64,000 nucleotides of DNA from Acetobacteraceae bacterium (lineage in GTDB: Bacteria; Pseudomonadota; Alphaproteobacteria; Acetobacterales; Acetobacteraceae), in assembly GCA_003164135.1 (NCBI GenBank), contig PLSD01000030.1, forward strand, positions 1 through 64,000, written 5' to 3'. This document shows positions 25,862 through 33,720 of this stretch, piece by piece. A program made the position numbers and the translations under genes. The first letter of the stretch is position 1. Every line of letters starts with the position of its first letter. The notes beneath the pieces were generated by a model that worked only from the letters and a program-made list of their open reading frames with translations, had not been told where the DNA came from and ran no database searches.

Positions 25862-27610
25862 TTATGCATCAACCAGGGCCCCGCCGGACAGGGTGAGGTG
25901 GCGGTGGGTGGGGGCGATGGTGGCGTGGTGGCTGATGGAGACGATGGTTGTTGCCGGGAGTTTTGTTTTGAGGGTTGCCTGGATTTTGGTGACGGAAGGG
26001 GCGTCCAGGGCTGAGGTTGCTTCGTCGAGGAAGAGCCAGTCTGGTTTGGTGATGAGGGCGCGGGCGATGGCGAGGCGCTGTTGTTCGCCGCCGGAGAGGA
26101 TGAGGCTCCAGTTGTCGGTATCGAGGAGGCGGGGGATGAGGGATTCCAGGCCGGCGTCGGTGAGGGCGGTACGGACGGCATCGTCGGCGACGTTTTGTTC
26201 GATGGCGGGGTAGGTGACGGTGCGTTTGAGGCTGCCGAGCGGGAAGTAGGGTTTTTGCGGCAGGAAGAGGATGGTGCCGGTGGGCGGGGTGACGCTGCCG
26301 TGGCCGAAGGGCCAGATGCCGGCGATGGCGCGGAACAGGGTGGATTTACCCGCGCCGGAGGGGCCGGTGAGGATGATGGGTTCGCCGGGGGGCAGGGTGA
26401 GGCTGGCGTGATCGAGCAGGCAGCGGCCGTCCGGCAGGGTGAGGGTTAGGTTTTCCAGCGTGAGGGCGGCGCCGGGCGTGCCACGCTGCGGGCCGGCGGC
26501 GCTGGCGATGCGGGCGGCGGAGACGGCTTCGCGGAAGCCGTAAAGACGCGAGACGGTGGCGCGCCAGGTGACGAGTTCCGGGTATGAGGTGACGAACCAG
26601 GAGAGCGCGCCCTGGACCTGGCCGAAGACCATGGGAATTTGGCTCAGGCCGCCGAGGCCGATGGCCTTCGCGAAATAGCGCGGCAGGATGACGACGAGCG
26701 GAAAGATGTTGGCGATCTGGGTAAAGCCGATGGTGAAGAAGTTCAGCAGTTTGGTCCGGCGCATGATGGCCCAGAAATTATCCCGCAAGGCCTGGAAGCG
26801 TTCGTTGAGTGTGATTTGTTCGTCGGCTTCGCCGCGATAGAGGGCAATGGCTTCCGGGTTTTCGCGCACGCGGACGAGGCTGTAACGGAAATCGGCTTCC
26901 AGGCGTTGCTGGTTGAAGGAGAGCGGCACGAGTTTGCGGCCGATGATCTGGGTGAAGAAGGTGCCGACTATGGAATAGAGCACGGCGACCCAGAGCATGT
27001 AGCCGGGGATGGTGATGCCAAAGAGTTTGATCGAGCCGGAGATGGCGTAGAGCACGAAGACGAAGCTGAGCAGCGTGACGACGTTAGTGATGAAATCCAT
27101 GCCCAGTGCCAGGCTGTTGGTGGTGAGGTCGCGCAGATCCTCGGAGATACGCTGATCCGGGTTGTCGATGACGGCGCTGCGGCTCTGGGACAGGCTGATG
27201 TTGTAATAGGCGCGGTCGGAGAGCCAGTTTTCAACGTAATGCGTGGTGAGCCACTGCCGCCAGCGGATTTGCAGCATCTGGTTGAGGTAGAAGGCGTATA
27301 CCGCGATGAGGATGTAGACCACGACCAGTTGGGCAAAGCCGGGCATGGGCAGGCTGGAGCCCTTGATGGGCACCAGGAAGTAATACAGCAGGTGCAGAAC
27401 CGTGGGTTCGTCATAGACCTGGATGGCGTTGAAGAAGTCGCGGTTCCAGTAGGTGAGGACCACATTGAGGGCAACCAGCAGCAGGTTGAGGCCGATGACG
27501 GCGCCCAGCAGGCTGTAGGCGCGCCAGCGTTCCTCGGAACCGAAATAGGGTTTGGCAAGGCTCCAGGCCTCGGCGAAGCCGGTGATGAAATTGGTCATGG
27601 AGCGGCGCAT
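25862..27610 (-). CDS. ABC transporter, fused permease/ATPase (YddA/SbmA-like)
   Basis: A 582-aa half-transporter. The N-terminal membrane domain carries the family signature DNPDQRISEDLRDLT. The C-terminal ATPase has Walker A GPSGAGKST, signature LSGGEQQRL and Walker B WLFLDEATSALD, with an SHH switch. It resembles the YddA/BacA-related exporters that act on peptides or cobalamin-like compounds; substrate unknown. A second ATG at 27598 is possible. It follows the DUF3253 gene by 2 nt. Confidence 0.9.
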   Translation of the reverse strand: MRRSMTNFITGFAEAWSLAKPYFGSEERWRAYSLLGAVIGLNLLLVALNVVLTYWNRDFFNAIQVYDEPTVLHLLYYFLVPIKGSSLPMPGFAQLVVVYILIAVYAFYLNQMLQIRWRQWLTTHYVENWLSDRAYYNISLSQSRSAVIDNPDQRISEDLRDLTTNSLALGMDFITNVVTLLSFVFVLYAISGSIKLFGITIPGYMLWVAVLYSIVGTFFTQIIGRKLVPLSFNQQRLEADFRYSLVRVRENPEAIALYRGEADEQITLNERFQALRDNFWAIMRRTKLLNFFTIGFTQIANIFPLVVILPRYFAKAIGLGGLSQIPMVFGQVQGALSWFVTSYPELVTWRATVSRLYGFREAVSAARIASAAGPQRGTPGAALTLENLTLTLPDGRCLLDHASLTLPPGEPIILTGPSGAGKSTLFRAIAGIWPFGHGSVTPPTGTILFLPQKPYFPLGSLKRTVTYPAIEQNVADDAVRTALTDAGLESLIPRLLDTDNWSLILSGGEQQRLAIARALITKPDWLFLDEATSALDAPSVTKIQATLKTKLPATTIVSISHHATIAPTHRHLTLSGGALVDA

Positions 27611-27612
27611 GG

Positions 27613-27876
27613 TTATTCAGCCTGGGTGAGGCGCAGGCGGATGACGCCGCGGGCTTCCGCCGGGGGGACGGGTTTGCCTTTGCGCAGCAGCTCGATGACG
27701 CCGGCTTTGGCGAGACGCTGGGCCGCGAGGCGGATGGGCGAGAGACTGGCGCGCCATGCCTCGCCGGGCGGGTTGCCGGCCAGGGCGCGGGCGGCATCGG
27801 TGGGGGAGATGGATTTTTGCGCGTCCTTGCCGGTCAGCAGGGAGAGAATCGCTTTTTCGGCGGGGTCTGTGGTCAT
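27613..27876 (-). CDS. DUF3253 domain protein
   Basis: About 87 aa from the ATG at 27876 (MTTDPAEKAIL). The sequence AILSLLTGKDAQKSISPTDAARALAG, then RLAAQRLAKAGVIELLRKGKPVPPAEARGVIRLRL, follows the DUF3253 pattern, a small winged-helix-like fold. Role unknown. It sits just before the ABC transporter gene on the same strand and is likely co-transcribed. Confidence 0.8.
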   Translation of the reverse strand: MTTDPAEKAILSLLTGKDAQKSISPTDAARALAGNPPGEAWRASLSPIRLAAQRLAKAGVIELLRKGKPVPPAEARGVIRLRLTQAE

Positions 27877-27916
27877 GGGGCTCTTATGCCCAAAGCCGGG
27901 GAAGAGTGGAAGGCGG

Positions 27917-28819
27917 TTAGCCTGGGGCGAGCATGGCGGCGATTTCAGCGGCGGTGATGGGCTGGTTGAAATAGGGGCCCTGGCCTTCGTCGCAGCCGAT
28001 TTCGGTGAGGCGTTGGAACTGCGATTCGCACTCCACGCCGTCAGCCAGCACGGCGCAGCCGAGCGCGTGGCCGGCGTTGATGGCGGCCTGGACGATGGCG
28101 GTGCCGGTGCCTTCATCGAGGTTATGGATGAGGGTGCGGTCCAGCCGCAGGGTGGTGATGGGCAGGCGCTTGAGGGCGCTGAGACTGGCGTAGCCGGTGC
28201 CGAAATTGTTGAGCGCCATGCGTACGCCCAGGCCTTGCAGGGCTTTGAGGGAAAACACGGTGTCGTCGTTGTCGTCGATCAGCATGGCTTCGGAGAGTTC
28301 CAGTTCCAGGCGGTCTGGGGACAGGCCGGAGGCGCTGAGGCATTCCAGGAGCTGGCGGACCAGCCGGCCGCTTTGCACGTGGCGCTGAGAGAGGTTGAGG
28401 GCGACTGACAGGGTACCGGGCCACGCGGCGGCTTCGGTGCAGGCCTGATGCAGCATCCAGCCGCCGATGTCGGTGATGAGGTCCGAGCGCTCGGCGATGG
28501 GCATGAAGTTGGCGGCGGCGATGAGGCCGCGGCGGCTGTGTTGCAGGCGGACGATGGCCTCGGCGCCGCGGATGAAGCCCGATTGCAGCGAGACCAGGGG
28601 TTGGTAGTGCAGCTTGAGGCCGCCGGTGACGAGCGCCTGGCGCAGGTGCTGGGTCGTGCGGCGGCGCTCGGTGACTTCACGGCGGGCGGTGCGCTGGCGC
28701 AGCTCGCGCGCGGTGTGCGCGGCGGGGGTCTGCGCGTTCACTTGCGTGTCCGCTTGCCTGTCCGCGAGGAGCTCAGCGGGGGAGTTTGATGCGTGCGGCA
28801 TGGGGGCGGTGCTGGTCAT
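27917..28819 (-). CDS. EAL domain protein, probably catalytically degenerate
   Basis: About 300 aa with one EAL domain after a ~60-aa linker. EAL is EAI (AEAIVRLQH). The NLS and ELSE segments keep N and E. However, the DDFGTGY metal pair is NNFGTGY, the Lys before the IDR-like motif is Arg (LRLDR), and AEGVE reads ADGVE. With these losses c-di-GMP hydrolysis is doubtful; it may bind c-di-GMP or a partner instead. No GGDEF or sensor domain precedes it. Start is uncertain (GTG 28834 is an alternative). Confidence 0.88.
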   Translation of the reverse strand: MTSTAPMPHASNSPAELLADRQADTQVNAQTPAAHTARELRQRTARREVTERRRTTQHLRQALVTGGLKLHYQPLVSLQSGFIRGAEAIVRLQHSRRGLIAAANFMPIAERSDLITDIGGWMLHQACTEAAAWPGTLSVALNLSQRHVQSGRLVRQLLECLSASGLSPDRLELELSEAMLIDDNDDTVFSLKALQGLGVRMALNNFGTGYASLSALKRLPITTLRLDRTLIHNLDEGTGTAIVQAAINAGHALGCAVLADGVECESQFQRLTEIGCDEGQGPYFNQPITAAEIAAMLAPG

Positions 28820-28946
28820 GGCGGGAAACTGCACCGGAGAAAGTTAAAGAGAGGAAAACGTTATTTTTATATATTTAGGCAAAGAATTGGGGGTGAATCC
28901 GATAGAGCGGAGGTAAAAAAGCGCCGGTGGGGGGCCGAGGTTGCCG

Positions 28947-30170
28947 TTAGACGGCGGGTAAGGTTGCGTGACCCTTTTGCGGCAACAGCGCCTGGGCGAG
29001 GCCGGCGAAACTGGGGCCGGGACCGTAGTGGCTGGCGATGTAGGCCAGGGCGGCATCGGGCGGCGGCGGGGATTTTAGTTGTTTGATGATGGCGCGGGCG
29101 AAAGCCTCGGGCGTTTTGGCCTCGATGAAAGGGCTGTCGGGATCGTGCGCGAAACCTTCCAGGCTGGCGGGGGTGGCGATGGTGAGCAGGCCGTGGCGGG
29201 CGTAGTCGAGCAGTTTGATTTTGAGACCCGAGCCGACGCGCAGAGGGGCGATGGCGAGTGCTGCACGGTGGAGCAGGGGGGCGATGTTGTTCACGCGGCC
29301 GAGGCGGGTGACGCCTTCTGGCACCAAGCGCAGGGCGGGGCCGCAGTCACCGATGAGGTCCAAGGTGACGCCCCGGCCGCGCAGGCGGGGCCAGACTTCG
29401 GTGAAAAACCAGCGCAGGCCGTCAAGGTTTGGCAGCGAGGCGCTGCCGATGAAGACCAGGCGGTGGGGGAGTTTGGCGGTGCCCGGCGGGGGCGGGGCGG
29501 GGGTGGCCGGCATGGGGAGCAGGAAGACGTCGCGGTCCGGGCACATGGCGGTGAGGATTTTGGCTTCCTCGGGCTGGATGGCGGCGATGTGGCGCGCGGT
29601 GGCGGCGAGTGCGGCTTCATCCTCGCGGCTGAGGTGTTCGGGTTGCACGCTGTAGCCGGCGCTACGCATGGCGCGGTGGCGGCGGTGGAACAGATCATGC
29701 GTGATGAGCACGCTGTTGAGGTTGGCGAGACCGGGGGCGGCCAGGATGGGGGTGCGGAAGATGGTGTCGACCAGCACGGCGTCCGGCGGGTTTTTGGCGC
29801 AGTGGCGGGCGCACCAGGCGGCGTCGGCGGCGGAGGTGAAGCTGCCGAGCACTGTGTCAGCGCCATGGCGGCGGTTGCGGAGTTTGGTGGCCAGGGAGGG
29901 GGGGAGGCGGCGGAGCAGCGTGTGCCCCACGCTGCTGGCCAGGGCACGCGGGAAACTGGCCACGATGTAGCCGCCGAAACTGTGGATGTGCGGTCCGGCG
30001 ACGGTCACCAGACCGTAGCGTTCCACCGGCCGGGGCAGCCGGCGGCCCACAAGCACCACTTCAACCTCATGCCCCAGGCCGCGCAGCCATTCGATGATGG
30101 CGAAGTTCAGCGCCAGATGACCGGCGGTGCCGGGCCTGGGGAGTTCGTCGGTGACGAAGGCAAAGCGCAT
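28947..30170 (-). CDS. glycosyltransferase family 4-like protein
   Basis: A 407-aa GT-B glycosyltransferase. The N-terminal domain starts MRFAFVTDELPRPGTAGHLALNF. The C-terminal donor domain has FIGSASLPNLDGLRWF, APLRVGSGLKIKLLDYARHGLLTI and a SPFIEAKTPEAFARAI tail. These are group-1 features. Acceptor and sugar cannot be predicted. It is monocistronic on the minus strand, upstream of the EAL gene. Confidence 0.85.
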   Translation of the reverse strand: MRFAFVTDELPRPGTAGHLALNFAIIEWLRGLGHEVEVVLVGRRLPRPVERYGLVTVAGPHIHSFGGYIVASFPRALASSVGHTLLRRLPPSLATKLRNRRHGADTVLGSFTSAADAAWCARHCAKNPPDAVLVDTIFRTPILAAPGLANLNSVLITHDLFHRRHRAMRSAGYSVQPEHLSREDEAALAATARHIAAIQPEEAKILTAMCPDRDVFLLPMPATPAPPPPGTAKLPHRLVFIGSASLPNLDGLRWFFTEVWPRLRGRGVTLDLIGDCGPALRLVPEGVTRLGRVNNIAPLLHRAALAIAPLRVGSGLKIKLLDYARHGLLTIATPASLEGFAHDPDSPFIEAKTPEAFARAIIKQLKSPPPPDAALAYIASHYGPGPSFAGLAQALLPQKGHATLPAV

Positions 30171-30192
30171 CGCGGGGTGATGCGCTAAAACA

Positions 30193-30531
30193 TCAGGCGG
30201 CGCTGTCTTGCGCGATGCCTTTTTCGTTCAGCAGGGCTTCCAGTTCGCCGGTCTGGTACATCTCGGTCACGATGTCGCAGCCGCCGACGAACTCGCCCAG
30301 GACGTAGAGCTGGGGAATGGTCGGCCAGTTGCTGAAGCTTTTGATGCCGTCACGGATTTCCGGGTTTTCCAGCACGTTGACGGTTTTGAAGGTGACGCCG
30401 GAGTGCTTGAGGATTTGCACGACGCGGGCGGAAAAGCCGCATTGCGGGAACAGCGGCGTGCCCTTCATGAAGAGCAGGACAGGGGAAGACTCGATATGCG
30501 ACTGAATTTCAATGAAAACGGGGTCGGTCAT
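30193..30531 (-). CDS. grxD: monothiol glutaredoxin, Grx4/Grx5 type
   Basis: A 112-aa monothiol glutaredoxin with the CGFS active site at residues 31-34 (PQCGFSARV), then WPTIPQLYV and [13 protein letters not shown] glutaredoxins bind a 2Fe-2S cluster with glutathione and work with BolA proteins in Fe-S delivery. The bolA gene immediately upstream supports this pair. Confidence 0.95.
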   Translation of the reverse strand: MTDPVFIEIQSHIESSPVLLFMKGTPLFPQCGFSARVVQILKHSGVTFKTVNVLENPEIRDGIKSFSNWPTIPQLYVLGEFVGGCDIVTEMYQTGELEALLNEKGIAQDSAA

Positions 30532-30546
30532 GGGCGGTAATTTTCC

Positions 30547-30780
30547 TTAATCGGGGGCTGCGGTTTGCAAAGCCAAGGCATGGAGCGCGCCGCCCATGTT
30601 GCCCTGAAGTGCCGCGTAGACCATCTGGTGCTGGCGCACGCGGGAAACTCCGCGAAACGCCTCGGAGATGACCGTGGCGGCGAAATGGTCGTTATCACCG
30701 GCAAGGTCTTCGATTGTGATGACCGCGTCCGGGAATGCGGACTTGATCAGGGCTTCGATTTCGCTAGCTGGCATGGCCAT
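30547..30780 (-). CDS. BolA family protein (YrbA/IbaG-like)
   Basis: 77 aa, a complete BolA domain: PASEIEALIKSAFPDA, DHFAATVISEAFRGVSRVRQHQMVYAAL. It carries the conserved His that would bind a cluster with Grx. Lies between purL and grxD on the minus strand with tiny gaps, a common alphaproteobacterial arrangement. Confidence 0.93.
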   Translation of the reverse strand: MAMPASEIEALIKSAFPDAVITIEDLAGDNDHFAATVISEAFRGVSRVRQHQMVYAALQGNMGGALHALALQTAAPD

Positions 30781-30792
30781 GTCTTGTATCCT

Positions 30793-32964
30793 TCAGGCGA
30801 ACCAGGTTGGGAAAAACCCCTCGTTGGCGTCGCGCAGTACAGTCAACGATATGGCGACGCCGCCGGGCAGAGTCAAACATTCGTCGATGGTGGTGTGGCC
30901 AATTTTTTGCGCGGGGATGCCGGCGGCGAAGGCGGCGGTGAGCAAAACCTCGGCGTCCTCGACCGCCAGGATGTAGCGGGCCTGGTCTTCGCCGAAGCAG
31001 AAGGCATGCGAGGTGTCCACCTGGGTGACGTCGGCGCCGGTGTTGCTGGCCAGCGCCATTTCGGTGACCGCGACGAGCAGGCCGCCGTCGGAGAGGTCAT
31101 GGCAGGCGGCGATTTTGCCGGCGAGGATTTGCTCGCGGACGAAATCGCCGTTGGCGCGTTCGGCGGCGAGGTCCACCAGCGGCGGGGCGCCGGTCTCCAG
31201 GCCGCAGATTTCACGCAACCAAATGGAACGGCCGAGTTCGCCGGTGGTGGCGCCTATGAGCACCAGGTCCTGGCCGGGGGCGATGGCGATGCCGCGGGCG
31301 AGGGAGGCGTCTTCCAGCACGCCGACGGCGCCGATGGCGGGGGTGGGGAGGATGCCTTTGCCCTCGGTCTCATTGTACAGCGAGACGTTGCCGGAGACGA
31401 CGGGGAAATCCAGCGCGATGCAGGCGGCGGCCATGCCTTTGATGGCGCCGACGAACTGGCCCATGATTTCCGGCTTTTCCGGGTTGCCGAAGTTCATGTT
31501 GTCAGTGACCGCCAGCGGCGTGGCGCCGGTGGCGGTGATGTTGCGCCAGGCTTCGGCCACGGCTTGCGCGCCGCCTTGTTCCGGGTCGGCCACACAGTAG
31601 CGGGGTGTGCAGTCGGTGGTGATGGCGAGCGCGCGGTTGGTGCCTTCCAGGCGGACAATGGCGGCGTCCGACTCGGCGGGACGTTTGACGGTCTGGCCGC
31701 CGACGGTGGAGTCGTACTGGTCAAAAATCCAGCGGCGCGAACAGAGGTCCGGGCAAGCGATGAGTTTGAGCAACGCCGTGCTGAGACTGGTGTCGGAGGA
31801 GATGGGGCCGAGCGGGGCGGGTTTGGGTGTCTCGGTGTAGGGGCGGCGGTAGAGGGGGGCGGCGTCGGACAGCGGGGCGAGGGGGATGTCGGCTTCGATG
31901 ACGCCCTTGTGGGTGATGACGATGCGGCCGGTGCCGGTGATGTGGCCGATGACGGCGTAGTCGAGGTCCCATTTTTCGATGATGGCGCGGGCCATTTCGG
32001 AGCGTTCGGGTTTGAGTACGAGGAGCATGCGCTCCTGGCTTTCCGAGAGCATCATCTCATAGGCGGTCATGCCGGTTTCGCGCTGGGGGACGTTGTCGAG
32101 CGTGAGTTCGATGCCGACACCACCCTTGCCGGCCATTTCGACCGAGGAGGAGGTGAGGCCGGCCGCGCCCATGTCCTGGATGGCGACGATGGCGTCGGTC
32201 TGCATGAGTTCCAGGCAGGCTTCGATGAGCAGTTTTTCCGTGAACGGGTCGCCGACCTGCACGGTGGGGCGTTTTTCCTCCGAGGACGCGTCAAATTCCG
32301 TGCTGGCCATGGTGGCGCCGTGGATGCCGTCGCGGCCGGTTTTGGAGCCGACGTAGACGACCGGGTTGCCGATGCCGGCGGCGGCGGAGAGGAAGATTTT
32401 GTCCTGTGCTGCGATGCCGACCGTCATGGCGTTGACCAGCGGGTTGCCATTATAGGCGGGGTGGAAGTTGACCTCGCCGCCGACGGTGGGGACGCCGACG
32501 CAGTTGCCGTAGCCGCCGATGCCGCGGACCACGCCATCAACCACGCGCTTGGTGACGGGGAGGGCGGGATCGCCGAAACGCAAGGCGTTGAGGTTGGCGA
32601 TGGGGCGGGCACCCATGGTGAACACATCGCGCAAAATGCCGCCGACGCCGGTGGCCGCACCCTGGTAGGGCTCGATGAAGCTGGGGTGGTTATGCGATTC
32701 CATTTTGAAAATCGCGGCCATGCCCTCGCCGATGTCGATGACGCCGGCGTTCTCGCCTGGGCCGTGGATGACCCAGGGGGCTTTGGTCGGGAGTTCCTTC
32801 AGCCAGACGCGGGAGGATTTGTAGGAGCAATGCTCCGACCACATGACGGAGAAAATGCCGAGTTCCGTGAAGCTGGGCGTGCGGCCCATGATTTCTATAA
32901 CTTTGGCGTATTCCTCGGCGTTGAGGCCGAAGGATTTGGCGAGGGTGGCGTTTACTTCAGTCAT
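30793..32964 (-). CDS. purL: phosphoribosylformylglycinamidine synthase subunit PurL
   Basis: A 723-aa small-type PurL, needing PurS and PurQ partners. [10 protein letters not shown] holds the catalytic His region, and [19 protein letters not shown] and [13 protein letters not shown] are present. It makes FGAM from FGAR, ATP and ammonia. Its start overlaps the purQ stop by 4 nt (ATGA). Confidence 0.97.
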   Translation of the reverse strand: MTEVNATLAKSFGLNAEEYAKVIEIMGRTPSFTELGIFSVMWSEHCSYKSSRVWLKELPTKAPWVIHGPGENAGVIDIGEGMAAIFKMESHNHPSFIEPYQGAATGVGGILRDVFTMGARPIANLNALRFGDPALPVTKRVVDGVVRGIGGYGNCVGVPTVGGEVNFHPAYNGNPLVNAMTVGIAAQDKIFLSAAAGIGNPVVYVGSKTGRDGIHGATMASTEFDASSEEKRPTVQVGDPFTEKLLIEACLELMQTDAIVAIQDMGAAGLTSSSVEMAGKGGVGIELTLDNVPQRETGMTAYEMMLSESQERMLLVLKPERSEMARAIIEKWDLDYAVIGHITGTGRIVITHKGVIEADIPLAPLSDAAPLYRRPYTETPKPAPLGPISSDTSLSTALLKLIACPDLCSRRWIFDQYDSTVGGQTVKRPAESDAAIVRLEGTNRALAITTDCTPRYCVADPEQGGAQAVAEAWRNITATGATPLAVTDNMNFGNPEKPEIMGQFVGAIKGMAAACIALDFPVVSGNVSLYNETEGKGILPTPAIGAVGVLEDASLARGIAIAPGQDLVLIGATTGELGRSIWLREICGLETGAPPLVDLAAERANGDFVREQILAGKIAACHDLSDGGLLVAVTEMALASNTGADVTQVDTSHAFCFGEDQARYILAVEDAEVLLTAAFAAGIPAQKIGHTTIDECLTLPGGVAISLTVLRDANEGFFPTWFA

Positions 32965-33620
32965 GCTGCTGCCAGTGAGTCAAAGAGGGGTTTGCCGTCG
33001 GTGCCGCCCATTAGCGGGTCCACCAGGTCTTCCGGGTGCGGCATGAGGCCGAGCACGCGCAGATTGGGCGAGTAGATGCCGGCGATGGCGCGGGCCGAGC
33101 CGTTGCGGTTTTCGTCATGGTAGCGGAAAGCGACCAGGCCTTCGCCTTCGAGGCGGTCGAGCGTGGCGTCATCGGCGGTGTAATTGCCGTCGCCATGGGC
33201 CATAGGGGCGCGGAAGACTTCGCCTTTGCCGTATTTGGAGGTGAACACGGTGTCGTTGCGCTCGACCTTCAGTAGGGTGTCCATGGAGAGAAACCGTAAT
33301 CCCGCGTTGCGCAGCAGGGCGCCGGGGAGCAGGCCGGATTCGGTGAGGATCTGGAAGCCGTTGCACACGCCGAGCACGTAGCCGCCGCGCGCGGCGTGGG
33401 TTTTCACCGCCTGCATCACCGGGCTTTGCGCCGCCATGGCGCCGCAGCGCAGGTAGTCGCCGAAGGAGAATCCGCCGGGGATGATGACAAGGTCCAGCCC
33501 GGAGAGGTCGGTCTCCTTGTGCCAGATGATCCTGGGTTCGGTGCCAAAAGACTGGCGGACGGCCAGCACCATGTCGCGCTCGCGGTTGATGCCGGGGAAG
33601 AGAAGAATGCCTGCTTTCAT
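32961..33620 (-). CDS. purQ: phosphoribosylformylglycinamidine synthase subunit PurQ
   Basis: A 219-aa class I glutamine amidotransferase with the nucleophile Cys in [10 protein letters not shown] and MAHGDGNY downstream. It supplies ammonia to PurL. Its upstream neighbour purS, which would normally be adjacent, is 3.1 kb away on the other side of a plus-strand Hint gene. Confidence 0.97.
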   Translation of the reverse strand: MKAGILLFPGINRERDMVLAVRQSFGTEPRIIWHKETDLSGLDLVIIPGGFSFGDYLRCGAMAAQSPVMQAVKTHAARGGYVLGVCNGFQILTESGLLPGALLRNAGLRFLSMDTLLKVERNDTVFTSKYGKGEVFRAPMAHGDGNYTADDATLDRLEGEGLVAFRYHDENRNGSARAIAGIYSPNLRVLGLMPHPEDLVDPLMGGTDGKPLFDSLAAA

Positions 33621-33720
33621 GGGCCGGTTCTGCCGGAGAAGCGGCGAGGGGGCAATATGTTACTGTGCAAGGCGGCCGCGCGCCGGTAGGGTGAGGGCGT
33701 AATGAATTGCGGGTGGCAAA

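Noticed and set aside
26639-28408. 589-aa plus-strand open frame
   Set aside because: Lies antisense across three genes with recognisable motifs (ABC transporter, DUF3253, EAL).
30565-33075. 836-aa open frame on the plus strand opposite purL and bolA
   Set aside because: It is antisense to certain genes, Gly/Ala/Asp-rich with no domain, and arises from the strong GC third-position bias of purL.
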